A stretch of DNA of 64,000 nucleotides from Acanthochromis polyacanthus (Eukaryota > Chordata > Actinopteri > Pomacentridae). Under the pieces are notes generated by a model. That model saw only the letters and a list, made by a program, of their open reading frames with translations. It did not search any database and was not told the DNA's origin. Made by a program: the position numbers and the translations under genes. The DNA is taken from assembly GCF_021347895.1 (NCBI RefSeq), contig NC_067120.1, positions 10,773,361 to 10,837,360 on the forward strand, in the 5' to 3' direction. Shown in pieces: positions 1-10,632 of the stretch. How positions within the stretch are numbered: the first letter of the stretch is position 1; every line of letters begins with the position of its first letter.

Positions 1-213
1 GCTGTGATTCCAACCTCCACAGATCCAAATCCAAATAAGCAAGCATGGAAACATCTGATAGATTAAGGCCCCAACTTGCAACACTCAGCACCCAAAGGAT
101 CTGCTGCCAACCTCCAAGAAACTACAGGACACCCCAGTAGATCCCATGAACATGTTATGGCAGCATGAAGGGACATAGATCACATTGGGCATTGTAATAT
201 GGACAGTTGAGAG

Positions 214-690
214 GGGCTTGTGATTGTAGACTTGGACAAAAGCTCTGCTTCCCACCTGAGCTCGCATCCACCAACAAGTGACCAGACATGATCAGCATTC
301 GTTTACATCATCGAGCTCACAGTGCCCTGGGAGAGCTCAGTAGAGGAGGCCTACAAGCACAAGAAGCTGAGGTATATGGAGGTTGCTGCCGAAGCAAAAC
401 AGCAAGGCTGGAAGCTGAGGGTCCGGCCAGACAAAGTAGGCTGCAGAGGCTTCGTAGCCACCTCCACATCCAGGCTTCTCCAGGAGATGGGAGTACGTAA
501 GTGAAGTAAGTGGCTGTGGATGAAGAGCAAGCTGAGTAGTTGGCATCTCGGGGATGAACCTGGGATGCTGGAATTCACTGCTGAACCCTCTGGAGGTTTT
601 GTGGATCCTATCAGCAAAACACAGAGGAAGGAGGGCACCCACTTGATAACTCGGAGGATTCCCTCACTCACTTGACCACAGAGGCTTAGG
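214..690 (+). mobile_element. Decayed retroelement ORF C-terminus
   Basis: Positions 304-504 read as a conserved-looking block containing YIIELTVPWE, then YKHKKLRYMEVAAEA, then GCRGFVATST. This resembles a C-terminal segment found in many teleost non-LTR retroelement polyproteins (recalled, not searched). The upstream part (about 214-300, with KLCFPPELAST and PDM) is in another frame and carries an in-frame TGA, so the copy is frameshifted and dead. Downstream, 550-690 still reads as related polypeptide (LEFTAEPSGGFVDP) broken by stops. The family itself is uncertain. Confidence 0.6.
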
Positions 691-720
691 TGTCTCATGT
701 ACGCAAGAAGGGAAATCAAC

Positions 721-3270
721 ATCTAGCCTCGACAACAGAATGTGGTCAGTCGGTGTAGCTTACTTTATCCAACTAATTGTTCAATCACATGTATTCAGTT
801 TACAGTCAACAGTATATGACAGAGAAAAGTAACAGGCAGGAACCAAACTAGCAGTGTGAGAAATTATCTGGGTGCACCAGTGCAAATAAGCTCTGACACT
901 TTATGTACAAAACTTTCCAGTAGCAGCTTTCACCGTTTAGTCAGCGCCGATGCTGGTTAACATGACAAACACCAGGTCATAGCAGCCGTCGGCAACTAAC
1001 GTCGAATCCAGGACTAACTTGATGACAGGCCAAAATGAAACATTGACGGTGATGTTTCTGTGTGCTGTCCGCCAAGCCTGTGAGGAAACAGGCTTCAACA
1101 GAACACAGCTGTCTGCACTCAGCCAACGTGATAGTTTATGAGGTAAAAGGAGCATCACTGTGGCGCTCAGCTATACAGTCAGAGCAGACTGCGTTTCTGT
1201 AGTTGCAACAGAGTGAGGTGTCTTGTCTAGTAAAACCTTCAGTTTTCAGGTGTGTCCCAGTTAAAATATCAATCAAATTTAAACACAAATTAAAAAAACA
1301 AGTAATCTGAATAAGGGCCTTCAGTACTTGGTGCAGGAGGACACTGTTATTTTAACTACATACGTTTTCTTTTACCTTATTTTCAGGCTGAAAAGCATCA
1401 TTGCCTCTACAAATAAAAGTAAGCACATTTCAGCTCTATTTATAACACAGCTTAGTGTGGACACGGCCCAACTCAATAACTCCTTTTGTTTCAGATGGCT
1501 TCTCCAGCCCTTTTACCTCCATGTGCGCACTTGGAAGAAAGTCCCTGACATCGCGATCATAAATATTGTATTAAGCTTTAAGGCACTGACTCTTCTGAGA
1601 ACAAAAAGAGTAAATCAACAACAAAGTCATGGCCAGAACAGGTCTGCACCTGTGCAGCTGGGTGCTGCAGGCCGTGACATCATGCAGAGTAACACAATCT
1701 CCAGACGGCACTGTTGTGAGCAATATCACCCAAAAAGGGGCATTGCCCAAACCGGCAACAGTTACGAAAATTGTTCTTTTTTTTAAAGAAAGAAAGAAAC
1801 GTCTCTGTAGATTTTTCATATTTTTCTTCTAAGTAATGATATTTTTTCAAGCAGCAGCATAAAATGTTGCCTGTTTCCTTGGGTCCAGTCGTTTTCTGTC
1901 AAGGTTACTGTCACACTTTCATGCAGAGCTGCATCTTGAGACTAGCCAGACCAATGAATTTTCTACTTCTATCCTGCCTCATCTGTTCAGTGTCAGTCTC
2001 AGCAGCGTCTTATGTATACCAAAGCCTCCCTAAACACATCAATCATGAAAGCACACAGAGTTTATCTATGACTCCCTGGATATGTAGAGGCAGCTGAAGA
2101 AAATCTGAATTCTTCACCCTTGGTTTCTGGATAAAATGATTAAGATGTTTCACTTGATCAAAGTAAGACGTGCCTAATATTTTGTCCCCAGGGGGACAAG
2201 ACTGAGTGTAAAATTATCACAGATGTAAATCGAGGCCTGCCTGAAGCTATATCAACAACATTTGGAAAATCAGGCAACACAATATGAGTATTCATTTAAG
2301 AAGTCTCACACTTGATACTTTTGCTTTGTACGGAGGCTGATCCTATTGTGTCCTCCCTTGCAAGATAACGTCTCACCATCTTATGCTGCACCCTCATCAA
2401 GAAGCAGACTGCAGTGAATTATGTCATATGATGACGGATTGGGTTCCCCCTAGTGGCCTCCTCATACACCTCTGACAACGTCCTAAAGTTTTTTATTTTT
2501 AAATGGAACAAATCCTACTGTGATCTGCACTACAACACAAGAATATTTAAAATCAATATGTGTTACAATCACAGATAGACTTATAGAATTATAGCAGTCT
2601 AGGAGGCTGGTCAATTCATAGAGGCTTATAGCATAAACACGGTCCTACTGAAATAAAACAAAAAGTTTCTTCCATGTAGAAAAAGCTGGTAATTTTCCAT
2701 TCCTCAATCTCCATCATACTCAAATAAATTGAAATGAGTAACAGGAGAAATTTGGACATTTGACCTCTTCCTTCACAGTATTTGTCTGAGAGTGACATAA
2801 ATTCAGATTACCATTTGTAAAATATATATGTGGATATTATTTACAGCCTGTTTTTAAATGGCTAATATGGAAATTTAGACTTTTTTGACGTATAGTTTTA
2901 CAAGATATTATCTGTAATTTCATAAACATAGAGACAATCCAGAAAATAATAGATTAAAAATGATTTAAATTTTTAAATCCTTATCATACATATGTTGCAA
3001 GGAGGGGTGTAGTGTTAAAATTGGAAGCTCATCTCCTATACGACACAAAACAAACAAAGAAATAGAAAGAGAAAAAAAAACATACAAATAAAATTCACAA
3101 TTTGCATTCAACGCGAAGAAATGCTGCATTGGGCTGCCATCTGAACAAACCATTCCCTCTCCCAGTACACTCACATGTACAGGACAGGGGTTGCCGTCTC
3201 AGTTTAAACTGGCAAATCAGATTCAGAACACATCTATAATCCAATCCTATTTGAGGTCCCGCCTGCCCAG
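721..3270. other. Non-coding stretch without recognisable features
   Basis: AT-rich sequence with short open frames of random character. I see no exon with matched splice signals and no recognisable repeat. At 2443-2456 one 14-mer matches the reverse CTCF core consensus at 13 of 14 positions, which is weak on its own. Confidence 0.5.
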
Positions 3271-3276
3271 TGAATC

Positions 3277-3340
3277 TATAAAAGAGCTGCTCTGGAGGCT
3301 GTTTCCTCTCTAACCTTCAGGGCAAGATGGCCTCCAAAAG
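3277..3340 (+). promoter_or_regulatory. Possible TATA promoter with short first exon
   Basis: TATAAAAG at 3277-3284 is followed about 45 bp later by an ATG (3327) and, after ATG GCC TCC AAA A, by a good splice donor GTAAGA at 3340. This spacing is what a TATA-driven first exon encoding MASK... would look like. The unspliced frame stays open for 133 codons from 3327. I found no convincing downstream exon on this strand before the next repeats, so this may be a chance arrangement, a pseudogene remnant or a non-coding transcript. Confidence 0.2.
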
Positions 3341-4312
3341 TAAGAAACTCAGAAATTTAATCAGACAAGCAAACCTAGCTTTAAAAAGTACAGTTTTCTC
3401 TGTAGCCACTGCACTGAATAAAGTAAACAGACAGACCAAGCAGCCTGCCGCTCATGTCCACCTCTCAGTACAAAACGTCTGCATGTGGTCATGTAGGGAG
3501 CTCCAGCATTTCACACATCCTCCTCTTGTGGTTCACACGTCAGGCAAATGGGACAGAGAGTCAACAAGAAGGATTTTCTTGGACAGTTTTAGCCTGTTTT
3601 TTATGGTTAGAGTAAATTCAAATACTTTTTTTGTGATTTCACTGAAGATCAATAATTTTACAAAACAGATAATCAGCAAAATAACAGTTTGGAAAATTAT
3701 TCAGTATTTTAAAAAAAAACATTTCTGAAATGAAGTAGAAAATAGTATAATTGTACAGTGAAACTCTGTCAAAGAAAAAATCATTTTTTATAAAAACACA
3801 GATTTTGAATACTGACATTACCTGTTTTTATGACCTGCTTTATTATGGTTAACATGTAAATGAATACTTGCACAGATTTTACAAGTTATTGTGTGCAATT
3901 TAACTAAACATAGAATAATCTGTAAAATAACATAATTTGAAGAAAAAAAAAACTGTTTTAAGAAAAATGTAACGGTGTACTGACTTTTTGAATGAAACTG
4001 AATCTCAAAGGTACCAGTCTTCAACAACAATATGGATTTAGGTCACATCGAATAAAGCCAGACTGTAAAACAACAATTACAACTAAAAGCCTTTCAGTCC
4101 TGTTGAAATCCGAACCACCAGTGTTAGGTGCAACAGCAACATGGTTGTATTTTAACCACAGAGGCAGACACATGCAGATATATATTTATTTTTGTTTGTT
4201 TATTTGATGAATTTGGATTTTTTTCTTTTCTTTTAAATTTGGTTGTCTTTTTCTTCTGTTAAATTTTGGGGACAATTTAGAGCATCCAATTAGTCTAATG
4301 TGGTTGTGGGGT

Positions 4313-4600
4313 TTTTGTGTGTGTGTGTATGTGTGTGTGTGTGTGTGTGTGTGTCTGTGTGTGTGCGTGTTTCTGCTATCTCGGTGGGGACTCGTGTCAC
4401 GGTGGGGACCAAAAATGAGGTCCCCACGGGGGGAAACAGTGTTTTCTTGGCCATGTTGTTGTTACAGAAAAAAGTAAAAGTGCAAAAATGTTTCTTTAGG
4501 GTTAGGCATTGTTTTGGTCTGGGTTAAGGTTAGGGTTAGGGGTTAGATATGAATGGGAGTCAATGGTAAGTCCCCATGGGAATAGCAGAACCAGACATGT
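4313..4600. repeat. GT microsatellite plus teleost GTCCCCAC repeat
   Basis: A (GT)n run at about 4315-4366 is followed by a block with GGTGGGGAC, its inverted partner GTCCCCAC, and a run of GGTTAGGGTTAGGGGTTAG near 4528-4546. It closes with another short GT run at 4599-4609. The same combination of GTCCCCAC boxes, TTAGGG-like core and GT tail recurs in fish genomes. It is an interspersed microsatellite-associated repeat. The TTAGGG units are too few and impure to be a telomere relic. Confidence 0.55.
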
Positions 4601-4934
4601 GTGTGTGTGGTGAGAGGAAAAAGGAGCATCCTGGGGAAAACCCACACTTACACAGATACCAATACCCTTTTGTAAGTCTATAAAGAAGCTTCTATACATC
4701 TTGGGGAATGTACTTAATCAATAAAAATGTATGTCACATTGTAAATTTACACACATTAAATAAATTCTCAACTGTGGAATAATTAAAAGGACTAGGAGGC
4801 TGTTAAAGTTAATTACACGGCGGATCTGATGTATTAGTTTGTAGTAATAAGACCAACTGACTGCACCGCTTACCATCATTTAATTAGCCTATTAAGATAA
4901 AAGTAAAGAGGAGGGCATGCAGCTGAACTCACTG

Positions 4935-4935
<1 letters not shown>

Positions 4936-4986
<51 letters not shown>
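4936..4986. repeat. (CA)n microsatellite
   Basis: About 51 bp of uninterrupted CA dinucleotides. Confidence 0.97.
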
Positions 4987-4989
<3 letters not shown>

Positions 4990-5191
4990 TTTGGGGTGTT
5001 ATGTGTATAAAATGTGTGTGTGAAATCCTGAAGGCCCCTTTCAGATAAGAGCACCATTGCCATATTACTAATTACCCCCCAAAACACTGAAAACTGTGAC
5101 AATGAAAAGATTTTGTGAAATCCTAAACAGTCCAACGCAAACTATTAACAGCTTAATCTATTATTGAAGTGACAGAACTTTCAATGGCATC

Positions 5192-5423
5192 TACATTACC
5201 TGTCAAAAGTTTGGACACACCTTTCTTATTCAGTGCTTTTTATTTATTTGTATTATTTTCTACAATACAATACTGAAGATTAAGACTTTTTGGGTTTACA
5301 ACAAAATTCAATATCTATCCCTTAATAGTTTTGATGTCTTCAGCATTAACCTACAATGTATAAGATAATTAAATCAAAACCACTGAATGAGAAGGTGTGT
5401 CCAAACTTTTGACAGGTAGTGTA
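5192..5423. mobile_element. Tc1/mariner-type MITE with TA flanks
   Basis: The ends are inverted repeats of about 40 bp sharing ACCTGTCAAAAGTTTGGACA. The left copy reads in from 5192 and the right copy out to 5423. Each begins with TA (5192-5193 and 5422-5423), the duplicated target of Tc1/mariner elements. The 150-bp interior is AT-rich and non-coding, so this is a non-autonomous internally deleted copy. Termini of this kind (CTGTCAAAAGTTTGGACAC) belong to a widespread fish Tc1-like family. Confidence 0.88.
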
Positions 5424-6230
5424 TTTTTGTAGCTGATTATTTGTCGGCATCATACGCGAAAATGTAAAACATTTAGTGGTATCAGCTTCTTAAATATGAG
5501 TATCATCTCTTTAAATCCCTGTAAACCAAACAGCTTTGAGACTGTTTTATAGATGAAGCAGAAAAGCTATTTGCAGACTTCGCCAACTATCTAACTTCTA
5601 TCTATAGTTTTATTACCGCAACACCAACAGGTGTAAGCAAAGCTCTTGTCCACTCTACATAGACCTGACTGTAATTTCCACTCAGAGAAGCTGTGTCCTT
5701 GACTCCGCAGTTACTGATTACAGAGTCTACAAGGTGAGGGTGCGGTATGGGGGGATATCATAGACCTCTGCATGTATGTTACACGCCTCCTGCTGACCTC
5801 TTCGCTGGCAGGTGAGAAGAAGGCATGTGTAAAGGATGAGGCATGTGGCAGGTGTGTGTTCACACTGAGCCCAAAGCCAATTTTAGACCCAGTGTGACTG
5901 CATGCAAGACATGAATTTAGGTGAAAACGCTGCCTCTTGAACTGAAAAGGTTTCTCGAGCAAAAAATTGACACTTTTTACAAGTTGTATGACTCACATCT
6001 TGAGTGTGGCAGCCATATTAAGTGGCAGTCTGCCAGCGAGTTAGTTCAGTGTTGAATGGCAAAGAAGTTGCACTAAGGGAGCAGCAAAGGAAGGTCACTT
6101 TGCTGGAAAAATACCAATGAATTTTAGCTCAACATAACAGCAATGAATAAACTTTTCAAGGAAAACAATATCAGGGGGAAGAGATGGAGTTATCATTCCA
6201 GTAATATCATATTGTTGTCAAGGACCAGCC

Positions 6231-7154
6231 TCACTGCTGTGCCGTTTTCAGTTCAAGGCTACGTATTATTAAGTTGACATTCAAAGAACACAGCTTTAAT
6301 TCACCTATGAAGAATTGGATGTTGACTTTAATTTCAGTTCATACCAACACAGGAAATGGTGCACAGTCAGAAACAGTAAAAACTGAGCTGGTTCAAACAC
6401 AGAACTGTATTTCTAAACACATTAATAACTCAATACTCAAGCACATAACCAACAGGAGACAACAGTAAGTGTAACCGTTTAAGGACATGGTTGCTAATTG
6501 ACAGAGGAATAACACCAGCAACTGGGCAGTCTAGCAAACTAAAAGACAAACATTCCAGCCTTATACAGCTAGGTAGTAGATGTCTCTTTCTCACAACTCA
6601 GAGCATATGGTATAGTAGAGGGATGTTTTCAGCCTCACCCAGAAACAAGGAGCATAACTGCATACTATTAAGCCTTCTATCACATCTCATCACTCAAATG
6701 TTTGAACCAAAGAAAAGAATCAGAGCAAAATGAGAGAAAATTTTGAGGTGGAGTGCTTTTGCTCCAGAACTATAAACTAGTTCACACAGCACAGGTGGCA
6801 GAAGCAGCCAAATGTGGACTTGAACTGTTGAACCATGCACCTTACTTACCTAAACTGAAAAACCCTCTTGCCTTGTTGCCATTTTCAGTGGTGATGAAGT
6901 CATCCACGCTGTTGAGGACGACCTGGAGGCTTAAAATTAGCAAAGCTTGATCATCTGTGGACCAAGTGCAGTGAAGTTAAAGGAGACTATGACGAAACAT
7001 AATGTAACAACGACAATCTTTCTCCTGTGACATTTTTTGGTGAGGATGAGAACTTTCTGAAGTACACCTGTGTGCACACAACATCCAAAACACAACAGAT
7101 TGTAAATTAGTAAGAATTAGCTGTTAAATTGCTCTTACCGGTCTGGGGAACCAT
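6231..7154 (-). CDS. Predicted small spliced gene, unrecognised product (64 aa)
   Basis: Three coding pieces on the minus strand join with matching phases. 7154-7139 (ATG, ends ACC G, donor GTAAGA) joins 6954-6850 (acceptor CACAG, donor GTAAGT), which joins 6304-6231 (acceptor TTCATAG, stop TGA). The product runs from MVPQTDDQALLILSLQ through VDDFITTENGNKARGFFSLG to KTAQQ. Likely 5' non-coding exons are 7928-7894 (donor GTAAGT) and one ending at 9503 (donor GTAAGC) with a GC-rich start near 9690. The full 7139-7230 exon is open upstream of the ATG, so the true protein could be longer. An AATAAA on this strand lies at 5613-5608. I recognise no family, domain, signal peptide or membrane segment. 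The support is consistent splice phase only, and a lncRNA is a fair alternative. Confidence 0.38.
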
Positions 7155-8747
7155 TGTGTCAGCTGCAGGCACTGTCTTTTGGAGCTGGGGTTGTTGTAGG
7201 GAGGAGCCGGAGGAATTAGGTAGTCTTAGTCTGAAGAAACAGAGGAACAGAGGATCGTCACTGTCTTTCACACCACTACCGATGATCCAAAAAGTGATTG
7301 TCTGACAAAGACTGATTGTGCTTCATGTAAAAGTGTACAACTGCTTTTATCTGCATCAAACAGTCATTGCTTTCAAATATGCATAATTTTGTATCTGTGG
7401 TCATAGCAAAAGTGTGTCTTTTTCTTTTCACAGTTTATAGTGCAATCAGGCCTTACATTTAAGGTGTATTACAGGCAATACTATAGCATCTTTTCCAATG
7501 TTAAGGCTATGGTGTGCCATTTTTAGATTGTAATTAATATGATTTCTGGATGCCTTTTATATATACAACATGTAGAAAATATCCTATAAGCTATTGTCTC
7601 TAAAAATGTAACCTCAGGAATGCAATCAGTCATTTCAATCACAATGTAGGGGCTGCACTCATAATTGTAAAACTGCATTATATGAGCTGAATGGGTCCTT
7701 AAAGCTATTTCAGCAAGTAAAAACAACTGGATTGGTGATAGTCCAGGCAAATGATAACTGCTCCAACAGGCTGCAATCACTTTATGGCACAACACTGGTA
7801 CTGTAAGGTGCAAACTGGCTCTCCTCTCGATTAAAACATACTAAAAGTTCGGGCTGCTAATTTTACGAATTTAACATCCTTAACTCAACTTACCCAAGGC
7901 CGGAGCTGGTCGTCAGACAGCAGAAACACTTACAGTAACAATAAAAAAGCCCCCGAAAAAAAAGCAAAATATGTTTCCTCAATGTTACCGCCAACTAAAA
8001 GCAAAATATAGAAAATAAAGTAGTTGACAAGTGAAGCTCTATTGGCAGTAATTACTTGTCCAAAGCTAATGGGAGAGCCTGAGTAAGGTTACCTGTACTG
8101 ATAATCCCACTAGGGGCAAGACCGATTTGTGGCACTGGCAGCTAGCAGTGACACTTTTTGTGGCACCGCCGCGGTGCCACGGTTAATGCCACTGTGCAGT
8201 GACACTTTTTGTGGCATCGCTGCCACGGTTAATGCCAGTGTTTGGGCGAGATGCCACTGCAGCAGCGGCATTTCCAGTGGCCTCTGGAGATGCCAGCAGA
8301 GGTGCTCCGATTATGCGAGCGGGGGGGGGAATACCGCGAGCAGCCGAGCTTCTACAGCTGATCGCTGCTGCTTGGGACAGACGCATAGGCGTCAGTTTAG
8401 GGGGGGAAGGGTGGGGATGTGTGTCCCCCCCCCCCACACACACACACACACTTTTTGTCAGGGGTCATTTTGTCTCCAACACATTCAAATTCTTCACATG
8501 TAAGCCGTTGTAAACCCAGTCATTTTCAGCAGTATAGAAAATTCCGACACTCCTGAACGCACCATCCGCACTCGGCCGAGAGTTGCACAGACATGCAGCA
8601 CACCTTCGTGAGGTTAAAAAAAAACGTGCAGATGCTAAATTTGCGCCCGGGCCAAGTGGAAGCTCCGACCAGAGGCGTGCAGGGGCAAAAATTTCGGCCC
8701 GGGAGAATTAGTATTATAGCGGCCCACAGACCCCTCCATCCACATGT

Positions 8748-8830
8748 ACGGATAGCTCAACAGGTTGAATCTCCGCCGTTGGTGCCGTGGTTGTGAGTTC
8801 AAGCCCAACTTGTGGCATTTTGCCACCGTT
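8748..8830 (+). mobile_element. tRNA-derived SINE head
   Basis: GGATAGCTCAACAGGTTGAA (about 8750-8769) resembles a pol III A box region. GGTTGTGAGTTCAAGCCC (about 8788-8805) resembles a B box at roughly tRNA-like spacing. It is inserted inside the inverted-repeat element at 8122-9270. No clean tail is recognisable. Confidence 0.5.
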
Positions 8831-8884
8831 CTTCGACATTTTCTCAAAGTGCTGTCTTACCAATGACACGGAAGCATATGAGAA

Positions 8885-8990
8885 AAGCAGGCGGGCCGCA
8901 CCAATGCTAAACTTTGATCTCAAGTAGAGGGCCACAAAATATCGTCCCACGGCCGCAGTTGGCCCGCGAGTTTGAGACCCATGATTTAAA
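8885..8990 (-). mobile_element. hAT-type element end fragment
   Basis: GGCCCGCGAGTTTGAGACCC followed by ATG matches the reverse complement of the CAGGGGTCTCAAAC... terminus of a very common fish hAT-like family, preceded by its characteristic GGGCC-rich subterminal segment. Only one end is present. Confidence 0.5.
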
Positions 8991-8991
8991 G

Positions 8992-8992
<1 letters not shown>

Positions 8993-9040
<48 letters not shown>

Positions 9041-9042
9041 TT
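8993..9042. repeat. (ATT)n microsatellite
   Basis: About 50 bp of near-perfect ATT trinucleotides inside the nested element. Confidence 0.95.
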
Positions 9043-9713
9043 ATGACTGGAGCGGCCCAACAATAAAGCGGCCCACCGGGGATATCCCCGGTGTTCCCGA
9101 TTACCCAGCACGCCACCCAGGGTGTGCATTTCCATCTGACAATGGCTGTGGTCTCCATCCCCCCCACTTTTAAAAACAAACTGACGCCCTTGCTGCACAG
9201 TGGAATTAACCGTGGCACCACAGCGGTGCCACAAAAAGTGTCACTGCTCGCTGCCAGTGCCACAAATCGGACCTGCTGTCTCTCGATAATCCTGCTAACT
9301 AGCAAAATGTCCTACTTTGCTAAATGTCTAATCATTAAGTCAATTCAAAAACACAAAAAAACAACCCACGCTATACTAAATGTTAATTTCTCCCTGCAAC
9401 AGTATCACCTCTTAATGAAATTTCGCTAACCCGTTAGCTAATAACATTTACATATTTAAGCTAGCCGTTAACTTTGTTGTCCTGGGCCTTCAAAATGCTT
9501 ACCGACAATGCCACCTGCGGTTCACAGCAAAAAACGATGACAAGATATCCTAAAATATTGCAAGAAAAATCACCGACTTAGTGAGTTAGTAGAAGAGACT
9601 TAACACAGTCATTTCAACAATAAAACACCACAGTATGAAATTTGCCTTTAGTTTGATGTTGGACGCCGGTGCGCGGGGCTTCTTAGTATTAGAAACTGTG
9701 CAAATTTCCACCA

Positions 9714-9727
9714 CCACTAGGGGGCGC
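9714..9727 (+). promoter_or_regulatory. Candidate CTCF site
   Basis: CCACTAGGGGGCGC matches the 14-base vertebrate CTCF core consensus CCASYAGRKGGCRS at every position. It lies just upstream of the GC-rich putative first exon of the minus-strand small gene and well upstream of znf710. Occupancy cannot be judged from sequence. Confidence 0.5.
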
Positions 9728-10208
9728 TTTTATCATTACTTCATATCAGTCAGTGTACTTTGACACTGACGGTTTCTATGGTTTCACACTGTGTATAAGC
9801 TGCTGCCGCACAAAAATATCCTCTCCAAAAAAGAAAAATTGCAAAAAAATTTACAAAATTTACATTTACAAAAAAAATCCTCTAATCCTGAAGTCACCCT
9901 AATCTGCATAAATGTGTAGAATTTCATAGTGCTGTCCAGTGCATGTGGTCTGTCAGTTACTTCTCGTAAACAAACCTGCTGCAAACAGCAGGACAATGTG
10001 TTGTTGTCCTCATAAATACCTTACATTAAATTACACAGCATTGCAGTCATGTCAATATCATGGTTATCCTGCCTCTTGATTGCAGCCTGTATCAGTATTT
10101 TTGTGGCACATAAACACTCAGTGTATTACTACAGTTAATCCTATGCTGTATTTGTTTACTTTCTTTTTTAACTTATAGCCCATACTTACATATATGCTTG
10201 CTGTGTTC

Positions 10209-10273
<65 letters not shown>
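10209..10273. repeat. (CTAT)n microsatellite
   Basis: About 16 uninterrupted CTAT units. Confidence 0.97.
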
Positions 10274-10598
10274 ATTTTAAATATACTTCATCTTCATCTC
10301 ATCCTGTGTGTCTGGGGAGCAGTTAGTGAAGCTTTAACCAGTGCTGCTGCCTCATTAGTCAGGTGCAGTTTTAGGTTATATTTTAAACAGAGCACCAGTG
10401 CCATCTACTGGAATACTTTTTAAGTCACACGTTCACAAAGCCATGATCAGGGTTCACTCATCTTGTCTGCTGCCTTCACTACAGTCAACAGCATCACAGA
10501 GCAATGTTTCTTCCACCATTTTATTAACACCACAACTGAATAATATTTTAACTTCACCTAAATAATTCAGATTGAACTGGGCATATCTGTATACCAGA

Positions 10599-10632
10599 GC
10601 AATGATGTGATGCTGCTGCATCACATCATTGC
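10599..10632. other. Perfect 14-bp hairpin with 6-nt loop
   Basis: GCAATGATGTGATG and CATCACATCATTGC are exact reverse complements separated by CTGCTG. The stem is too short for a canonical pre-miRNA and no transcript context is evident. Confidence 0.7.

Larger units (their letters stand above)
8122..9270. mobile_element. Nested inverted-repeat DNA element (78-bp TIRs)
   Basis: Positions 8122-8199 and 9193-9270 are inverted copies differing at only 4 of 78 bases, sharing CCGATTTGTGGCACTGGCAG and a self-complementary GGCACCGC..GGTGCC core. A weaker match continues outward for about 20 bp. On the left, part of the repeat is duplicated in tandem (8196-8242). The interior has no transposase and instead carries a tRNA-like segment, a fragment with hAT-type ends and an ATT microsatellite. 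It is therefore a non-autonomous element that collected later insertions. It sits within the first intron of the predicted minus-strand gene. I cannot name the superfamily. Confidence 0.75.

Noticed and set aside
1328..1786. 152-codon open frame
   Set aside because: No family resemblance, no promoter or splice context; random for its composition.
2443..2456. Second CTCF-like site
   Set aside because: It lacks one core base and stands alone; too weak to call.
4523..4546. Interstitial telomeric sequence
   Set aside because: Only two or three impure TTAGGG units within a known type of dispersed repeat.
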